A stretch of DNA of 64,000 nt, taken from positions 3,993,295 to 4,057,294 of the forward strand of contig CP051231.1 of the NCBI GenBank assembly GCA_017792405.1, read 5' to 3'. A model generated the notes under the pieces. That model did no database searches, was not told the origin of the DNA, and saw only the letters and a list, made by a program, of their open reading frames with translations. Each line of letters begins with the position of its first letter. Position 1 is the first letter of the stretch. The translations under genes were made by a program, and so were the position numbers. Positions 59,464-64,000 of this stretch are shown in pieces. The DNA comes from Oceanicola sp. GTDB lineage: Bacteria; Pseudomonadota; Alphaproteobacteria; Rhodobacterales; Rhodobacteraceae.

Positions 59464-59997
59464 ATGGCAAAGCGGTGGTATTCGGTGGCGGTTCTCTCGA
59501 ACTTCGAGAAGAAGGTGGCCGAGCAGATCCGGACGGATGCGGAGGCTGCCGGCCTCACCGAAGAGATCGAAGAGGTTCTGGTGCCGACCGAAGAGGTCAT
59601 CGAGGTGCGCCGGGGCAAGAAGGTGACTGCCGAGCGGCGCTTCATGCCGGGTTACGTGCTGGTCCGGATGGACATGAGCGATGCGGGCTATCACCTGATC
59701 ACCTCGATCAACCGGGTCACCGGCTTTCTGGGGCCGCAGGGCCGCCCGATGCCGATGCGCGATGCCGAGGTTCAGGCGATCCTTGGCCGCGTCGAAGAGG
59801 GCGAGGCCGCGCCGCGCAGCCTGATCACCTTCGAGGTAGGCGAGAACGTGAACGTGACCGACGGGCCCTTCGAAGGCTTCAGCGGCAATGTGGAGGAGGT
59901 CGACGACGAGGGCCAGCGCCTGAAGGTCACGGTCTCGATCTTTGGCCGTGCCACCCCGGTGGAGCTGGAGTTCACGCAGGTCTCAAAGCAGGTGTGA
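59464..59997 (+). CDS. nusG: Transcription termination/antitermination factor NusG
   Basis: 177 residues. The NGN domain reads WYSVAVLSNFEKKVAEQI to FMPGYVLVRMDMSD, and the C-terminal KOW domain has GENVNVTDGPFEGFSGNVEEVD. It binds RNA polymerase and couples it to Rho or the ribosome. No upstream ribosome site is strong. Followed by a REP-like palindrome. Confidence 0.96.
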   Translation: MAKRWYSVAVLSNFEKKVAEQIRTDAEAAGLTEEIEEVLVPTEEVIEVRRGKKVTAERRFMPGYVLVRMDMSDAGYHLITSINRVTGFLGPQGRPMPMRDAEVQAILGRVEEGEAAPRSLITFEVGENVNVTDGPFEGFSGNVEEVDDEGQRLKVTVSIFGRATPVELEFTQVSKQV

Positions 59998-60010
59998 TGC
60001 GAAACATGTC

Positions 60011-60035
60011 GGTGGGCTGATTGCCCACCCTGCGG
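60011..60035 (-). repeat. REP-like palindrome (copy 4)
   Basis: GGTGGGC (60011-60017), 5-base loop, GCCCACC (60023-60029), then CTGCGG, giving a GCAG foot on the minus strand. 13 bases after the nusG stop. Confidence 0.6.
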
Positions 60036-60072
60036 GGCCACTCCGGTTGGGGCGGCCTTTTGCGTTGAGGGC

Positions 60073-60777
60073 TTACACCGCCCGATCTTGCTGGTAGAGG
60101 CCGGCGAAATAGACCCGAATGTTGGGCCACCAGAAGGCCTCCTCTTCCCATGTCGGCAGAGGGTCGTCACTGAATTCGTCGATATAGGCATGGCCGACCC
60201 GAGGGTCCGGCCCAGCGCGGTAATCGAGCAGCATGGCCTCGCTCTGGTGATAGCCGATGGCGATTAGGCGGGGATCGATGAGCGAGAGGTCCAGCTCAGG
60301 GCGGTCGGGGCTCATCAGATCGCGCAGGGGAGCGACCTCTTGCAGCGGCAGGCTTTCGCAGCGGCTAATGAGGGCAAGCGGCTCGGTATCGCGCGGGTCC
60401 GCCGGGTCGCCCCAGCGCAGAGTGTTGTTCCAGCCGCCGTTGAAGTGGCGGTAGATGGCGCGCCATGGCTGCGGGAGCGCCACGCCGAGGCGGGCTTCCT
60501 CCGCGGCGATCTCAGCCTCTGAGAGGCGCCCTTCTGGATGTACGCCCACCGGGCGCAGCCGAACGCCCTGTTTCCTCAGTGCCGGGTCTGTCTCTTCTTC
60601 AAAGATCTGGTGCTCGCTGAGATGCCAGAGGAAGAAGTCTTCAAGCGTGACCTCCGAGGTCGGCTGGCGCAGCCGCTTCCGGTCGCGGCTGTCCATCTGG
60701 ATCTCATCCTGCTCAGGGATCAGCGCCAGTGTTTCGGTCAGCAGGCGGGCGTCTTCGGCAGAAAGCTTGTCAGTCAT
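60073..60777 (-). CDS. SMI1/KNR4 (SUKH) family protein
   Basis: 234 residues from ATG 60777 (MTDKLSAEDARL); a longer in-frame extension is rejected because it has no similarity or ribosome site. The SUKH core is seen in LSEAEIAAEEARLGVALPQPWRAIYRHFNGGWN (quoted as ALPQPWRAIYRHFNGGWN) and the later ISRCESLPLQEV, SEAMLLDYRAGPDPRVGHA. SUKH proteins are often toxin immunity factors, but many are stand-alone. No toxin gene adjoins it. Two more minus-strand bases upstream lie a small gene of unknown function. Confidence 0.78.
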   Translation of the reverse strand: MTDKLSAEDARLLTETLALIPEQDEIQMDSRDRKRLRQPTSEVTLEDFFLWHLSEHQIFEEETDPALRKQGVRLRPVGVHPEGRLSEAEIAAEEARLGVALPQPWRAIYRHFNGGWNNTLRWGDPADPRDTEPLALISRCESLPLQEVAPLRDLMSPDRPELDLSLIDPRLIAIGYHQSEAMLLDYRAGPDPRVGHAYIDEFSDDPLPTWEEEAFWWPNIRVYFAGLYQQDRAV

Positions 60778-60841
60778 AAGCGGAATGGGCCTGCTGCCGC
60801 AGGGATGGGCAAGCCCTGATCTGCAGCGGTTGAGGGAAACC

Positions 60842-61180
60842 TCAGGCGCGGGCCGGATCGGCCCGCGAAATGGCTGCAAAGCCGCCGTAGCTGGTGCCGC
60901 GTACAGTCTTGCGGATCACCCGTTCGGCGCGAACAGGGTCGGAGACGGAAAAGCTGATCCAGAGTGCGCCCGGCTCGTCGCTGCTGGGCATCTCCTGCGT
61001 GCCGGTTGAATGACCAAGGTCTGCCATTTCCAGCGAGGCCTCAATCAACACCATCGCCTCCTCGCAAAACTCGTGGGGCGTGGTGCGGCCGGGGGTGGCG
61101 TGGCGAATGTCATCCAGGCGGTAGCTGACGGCAAGCCATGTGCACGCGCGCGGATGTGCCTTGGTCTCGGTGTGGATCAT
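60842..61180 (-). CDS. Small protein of unknown function
   Basis: 112 residues from ATG 61180, same strand and 64 bases upstream of the SUKH gene, so possibly co-transcribed with it. No signal peptide or membrane helix. It contains CTWLAVSYRLDDIRHATPG and SASLEMADLG-like EASLEMADLG; no family recognised. The reading frame is GC-typical of its neighbours, which favours a real gene. Confidence 0.6.
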   Translation of the reverse strand: MIHTETKAHPRACTWLAVSYRLDDIRHATPGRTTPHEFCEEAMVLIEASLEMADLGHSTGTQEMPSSDEPGALWISFSVSDPVRAERVIRKTVRGTSYGGFAAISRADPARA

Positions 61181-61505
61181 GTCCCCGGCTCCACTGAAGT
61201 GTTTGTTCCCTCATTAACCACAATACGACCGGGTCCGGCGGGTTCGGGGCCGATTTGTGGCTTTGTTGCGGCGCGTGGCGTGCCGTGGCGTCATCTGAGG
61301 TTGAGTGGCGACGCTGTGGATCGCCCGCGTCACAGGGGTTTGACGCAGGGCGCGAAAGGCCCTATGCAGCGGCATCCTTCGTCCCCCGTCATCCCGGCGG
61401 GGCCGAATCGCGTGGGAGGGGCGGCGCTCGCGGGTGCCAAGCCAGACCACGTCAACATGAAGGCGGCCCATCGCGTTGGGGCGCCGTTGAGCAAAGGAGG
61501 CCCTT
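61181..61505 (+). other. 325-base gap before rplK
   Basis: Between the small minus-strand gene and rplK. It holds one good promoter (separate entry) and a leader of about 130 bases before rplK, where ribosomal protein L1 autoregulation would be expected by analogy. No secondary structure was assigned, and no tRNA gene was seen. Confidence 0.6.
61340..61368 (+). promoter_or_regulatory. Promoter of the rplKA operon
   Basis: TTGACG (61340-61345) and TATGCA (61363-61368) are exactly 17 bases apart upstream of rplK. The best promoter match seen in the window. Confidence 0.6.
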
Positions 61506-61931
61506 ATGGCCAAGAAGATTGCCGGCACCATGAAGCTTCAGGTGCCCGCCGGACAAGCAAACCCCTCTCCGCCGGTTGGTCCGGCGCTGGGTCAGCGCGG
61601 CATCAACATCATGGAATTCTGCAAGGCGTTCAACGCCAAGACGCAGGAGATGGAGCCGGGTGCGCCCTGCCCGACCGTGATCACCTACTACCAAGACAAA
61701 TCCTTCTCGATGGATATCAAGACGCCCCCCGCGTCTTACTACCTGAAGAAGGCCGCCAAGGTGAAATCCGGGGCCAACACCCCGTCGCGCCAGACCGTGG
61801 GTTCCGTCACCGTCAAGCAGGTGCGCGAGATCGCCGAAGCCAAGATGAAGGATCTGAACGCGACCGATATCGAGGCCGCGATGAAGATCATCGTCGGTTC
61901 CGCGAACTCCATGGGCATCGAGGTGAAGTAA
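61506..61931 (+). CDS. rplK: 50S ribosomal protein L11
   Basis: 141 residues with AAAGGAGG upstream, an excellent ribosome site. MKLQVPAGQANPSPPVGPALGQRG and the NIMEFCKAFNAKT stretch are invariant L11 segments; the RNA-binding C-terminal domain ends SANSMGIEVK. Part of the GTPase-associated centre. One base separates it from rplA. Confidence 0.97.
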   Translation: MAKKIAGTMKLQVPAGQANPSPPVGPALGQRGINIMEFCKAFNAKTQEMEPGAPCPTVITYYQDKSFSMDIKTPPASYYLKKAAKVKSGANTPSRQTVGSVTVKQVREIAEAKMKDLNATDIEAAMKIIVGSANSMGIEVK

Positions 61932-61932
61932 G

Positions 61933-62631
61933 ATGGCAAAACTCGGAAAACGCACCCGCGCCGCCCGTGAGGCCTTTGAAGGCAAGCACGATCTCAGCGT
62001 GGAAGAGGCCGTTGCCCTCGTGAAGGGCAACGCCAGCGCCAAATTCGACGAGACCGTCGAGATCGCAATGAACCTCGGCGTCGACCCGCGCCACGCCGAC
62101 CAGATGGTCCGCGGCAAGGTTTCGCTGCCGAACGGCACCGGCAAAGAGGTCCGCGTGGCCGTCTTCGCCCGTGGCGAAAAGGCCGATGAGGCCAAGGCAG
62201 CCGGTGCCGACGTTGTGGGCGCCGAAGACCTGATGGAAACCGTTCAGGGCGGCAAGATCGACTTCGACCGCTGCATCGCCACCCCCGACATGATGCCGAT
62301 CGTCGGCCGTCTGGGTAAGGTGCTTGGCCCGCGCAACCTGATGCCGAACCCCAAGGTCGGCACCGTCACGATGGACGTGAAGGAAGCCGTGGAAGCCGCC
62401 AAGGGCGGTGAAGTCCAGTTCAAGGCCGAGAAGGCTGGCGTGGTTCACGCCGGGATCGGCAAAGCCTCGTTCGACGAAGCCAAGCTGATCGAGAACGTTC
62501 GCGCTTTCGTGGACGCCGTCTCCAAAGCCAAGCCGACCGGCGCGAAGGGCACCTACATGAAGAAGATCGCGATCTCTTCTACCATGGGCCCGGGCGTGAG
62601 CATCGAAGTGGACAACGCGCTGGGCAACTGA
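61933..62631 (+). CDS. rplA: 50S ribosomal protein L1
   Basis: 232 residues. AVALVKGNASAKFDETVEIAMNLGVDPRHADQMVRG (quoted as KFDETVEIAMNLGVDPRHAD), LGPRNLMPNPKVGTVT and the ending SISSTMGPGVSIEVDNALG pattern are L1 signatures. It binds the L1 stalk of 23S rRNA and, in many bacteria, represses its own operon. rplJ does not follow within the window. Confidence 0.97.
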   Translation: MAKLGKRTRAAREAFEGKHDLSVEEAVALVKGNASAKFDETVEIAMNLGVDPRHADQMVRGKVSLPNGTGKEVRVAVFARGEKADEAKAAGADVVGAEDLMETVQGGKIDFDRCIATPDMMPIVGRLGKVLGPRNLMPNPKVGTVTMDVKEAVEAAKGGEVQFKAEKAGVVHAGIGKASFDEAKLIENVRAFVDAVSKAKPTGAKGTYMKKIAISSTMGPGVSIEVDNALGN

Positions 62632-62655
62632 GCTCGGACAGCGAAAGAATTGAGA

Positions 62656-62683
62656 GGGGCGGGCCGATTGGCTCGCCCTTTTT
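62656..62683 (+). terminator. Rho-independent terminator after rplA
   Basis: Stem GGGCGGGCC (62657-62665) and GGCTCGCCC (62670-62678) with one G-T pair and a 4-base loop, then TTTTT. About 25 bases after the rplA stop. Confidence 0.9.
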
Positions 62684-62822
62684 CGTTTGTGGCGCCGTCG
62701 TATGCGTCGGTTTTGAGGCGAAAGCCGCCCCGGTGGCGTGGCCGCTCTTGATTCCGCACAGCATCCCGCCGATCTTCGGATCACCGGCTAAAGTGCGGCC
62801 GGTGGCCGGAAAGAGGACCGCA

Positions 62823-63554
62823 ATGGCTGACGCATCCTATGGCTGGGGGCTGGTGAGCAACCCCGAAGACCGCGACGCCTTCGAGAGCGCGATCCGGGGG
62901 CTGCACGGAGAGCTTGCTAACCTCGGCGCCCATGGCGCCATCGACGGCTCGACACGGGCGCTCTATGACCGTCAGGTTCGGGCGATGGCCGAGGAGTTGC
63001 GGCGCAAGGCCACGATGGGCGAGATCACGTGGCGGCAAGCGGCGACAGAGGCCAACACCCTGCGCAACACGGTCATGGATTCCCTGCGCGGCCGATCAAC
63101 CCCGCTCGGGCGGGCGCTGGCAGAATCCTTGAAGAGCCAAGGCAAGACCCTCAACGAGATGATCGCCCGCAAGACCCTGCAACTGTTCGGCCCCAATGCC
63201 AACTTCAACGCGCTTTCAACGGCGCAGCAAAACCAAGTCTACGCCGCGATCGTGGAATCTGCGGGCAAGTCCAACCCGGCGATCACCGCGCGGATGCGCA
63301 CTGTCTCGCGCGCCGGGCGGGGGCTGCTGGTGCTGTCGCTGGCGGTGTCCGTCTATGTGGTGGCCACTGCGGAGGACAAAGGCGAGGCTCTGGTGCATGA
63401 GGGCGCGGTCACTGGCGCCGGAATTGGCGGGGGCATCATTGGCGGTGCGGCGGCTGGGCTGGCCTGCGGGCCGGGCGCCCCGGTTTGCGTGGCGGTCGGG
63501 GCCTTTGTTGGCGGCGCACTGGCGGCCATCGGGGTCGATTACTTCTTCTTCTGA
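62823..63554 (+). CDS. Glycine-zipper membrane protein of unknown function
   Basis: 243 residues from ATG 62823 with AAAGAGGA upstream. Residues 1-160 are polar and helical. A transmembrane helix lies at about 167-182, then a charged turn and a Gly/Ala-rich hairpin (about 195-239, GAGIGGGIIGG, GAFVGGALAAIG) ending in DYFFF. Gly-zipper hairpins of this sort occur in membrane-active toxins and in membrane-anchor domains. The next gene starts directly at its stop, so they form a pair. No homologue was recognised; a toxin role is only a suggestion. Confidence 0.8.
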   Translation: MADASYGWGLVSNPEDRDAFESAIRGLHGELANLGAHGAIDGSTRALYDRQVRAMAEELRRKATMGEITWRQAATEANTLRNTVMDSLRGRSTPLGRALAESLKSQGKTLNEMIARKTLQLFGPNANFNALSTAQQNQVYAAIVESAGKSNPAITARMRTVSRAGRGLLVLSLAVSVYVVATAEDKGEALVHEGAVTGAGIGGGIIGGAAAGLACGPGAPVCVAVGAFVGGALAAIGVDYFFF

Positions 63555-63992
63555 ATGGAGCCGCTTGGCGACCTCCGGCTGGAGCCACTGCCCGGCGAGA
63601 TGCCCCGTGCTTTGGCGCGGCGCGGCGCGGAGTGCTGGGAGGTGGCAGGGGTGATCGCGGAGGCCGCCTGGGCGGTGGACGATGCAACACTGCTACTCGC
63701 CAGCACTGACGATATCCCGCAGGAGGACGCGCTGCATCTGTCGCTGCTGAAGCCCGGTGGCGCGGTGGAGACGGTGACCCTGGGCGCGGCCTACACGACC
63801 GGCAACTTCAGCGCGCTGGAGGCCTCGGGCGACCGGCTGGTGTTCGAGTTCTTCGGCGGCGCGCCGTGGTGCCTGACGGTGCTGCCGGCTCCGGCCTGGC
63901 GCTGGCCCTTCACCGATCCGCGCGGGGTTTCGCGCACGGGCGGCTGGAAAAGCCGCCTGCGGATCGCCGTCCTGCCACGACCGCGGCCTTGA
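63555..63992 (+). CDS. Protein of unknown function abutting the glycine-zipper gene
   Basis: 145 residues, with its ATG immediately after the upstream TGA, so translation is coupled. It is a soluble, beta-rich looking protein (WAVDDATLLLASTDDIPQEDA, DRLVFEFFGGAPWCLTVLP) with Trp and Phe clusters and one Cys. The basic end KSRLRIAVLPRPRP closes before the window edge. No family recognised; an accessory or immunity role is an inference from the coupling only. Confidence 0.65.
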   Translation: MEPLGDLRLEPLPGEMPRALARRGAECWEVAGVIAEAAWAVDDATLLLASTDDIPQEDALHLSLLKPGGAVETVTLGAAYTTGNFSALEASGDRLVFEFFGGAPWCLTVLPAPAWRWPFTDPRGVSRTGGWKSRLRIAVLPRPRP

Positions 63993-64000
63993 GCAGGCTC

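Noticed and set aside
1..64000. CRISPR arrays, insertion sequences, prophage genes
   Set aside because: No regularly spaced direct repeats outside coding repeats, and no transposase, integrase or phage structural protein was seen.

Overview
The window reads as a high-GC alphaproteobacterial chromosome, most likely a Rhodobacteraceae (Roseobacter-group) member. Supporting signs are a 44-residue aa3-type oxidase subunit IV, a secE/nusG/rplK/rplA segment, the non-catalytic dihydroorotase beside pyrB, TTGAC-type -35 boxes, many GTG/TTG starts in 4-base stop/start overlaps, and large type I secreted proteins. No tRNA, rRNA, CRISPR array, transposase or prophage gene was seen.

Positions 1-20523 (all minus strand) form a surface-glycan and secreted-protein region. 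A sugar-nucleotide operon runs from a glucose-1-phosphate cytidylyltransferase into one long gene joining a nucleotide-sugar epimerase/dehydratase to a C-methyltransferase, then two more methyltransferases of the same class; the last runs off the window edge. Downstream of its own promoter region comes a giant repetitive protein (about 2250 aa; six lectin-like/cadherin-like units plus a type I secretion tail). Next are a two-domain glycosyltransferase-methyltransferase, a family 2 glycosyltransferase, a 906-aa beta-helix/LamG/RTX protein, an FrhB-like iron-sulfur protein and a polysaccharide pyruvyltransferase. The likely output is a methylated, perhaps pyruvylated, cell-surface or matrix polysaccharide with two exported companions; no type I exporter genes lie in the window.

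20657-32919 is housekeeping: proline iminopeptidase divergent from ubiG, a MarR regulator, a nitrilase-family amidase, grxC, comF, an NDUFAF5-like protein, hemH, and a pyr operon in which four overlapping small membrane-protein genes sit between pyrB and a dihydroorotase lacking its metal ligands. A family-4-like uracil-DNA glycosylase overlaps moaB. 33070-42447 holds a two-gene RND pump, an ABC-F ATPase, a stand-alone DsbD alpha domain, YqgE, the small oxidase subunit, a lipoprotein and an AzlCD exporter pair.

43179-48853 is a tightly overlapped molybdenum-cofactor operon: fdhD, two YcxB-like membrane proteins, mobA, mobB, a DUF429-like/MoeA fusion and a GNAT acetyltransferase. 48906-58942 carries a flavoprotein, a LysR regulator followed by a DUF481 outer-membrane protein with a perfect terminator, a coiled-coil membrane protein, greA, two tandem PAP2 phosphatases, an SDR divergent from an AraC regulator, and a periplasmic beta-propeller. 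59087-62631 contains secE, nusG, a SUKH-family protein, rplK and rplA. REP-like palindromes cluster around secE/nusG, and a hairpin terminator separates those two genes. The window ends with a glycine-zipper membrane protein and a directly abutting small protein of unknown function.
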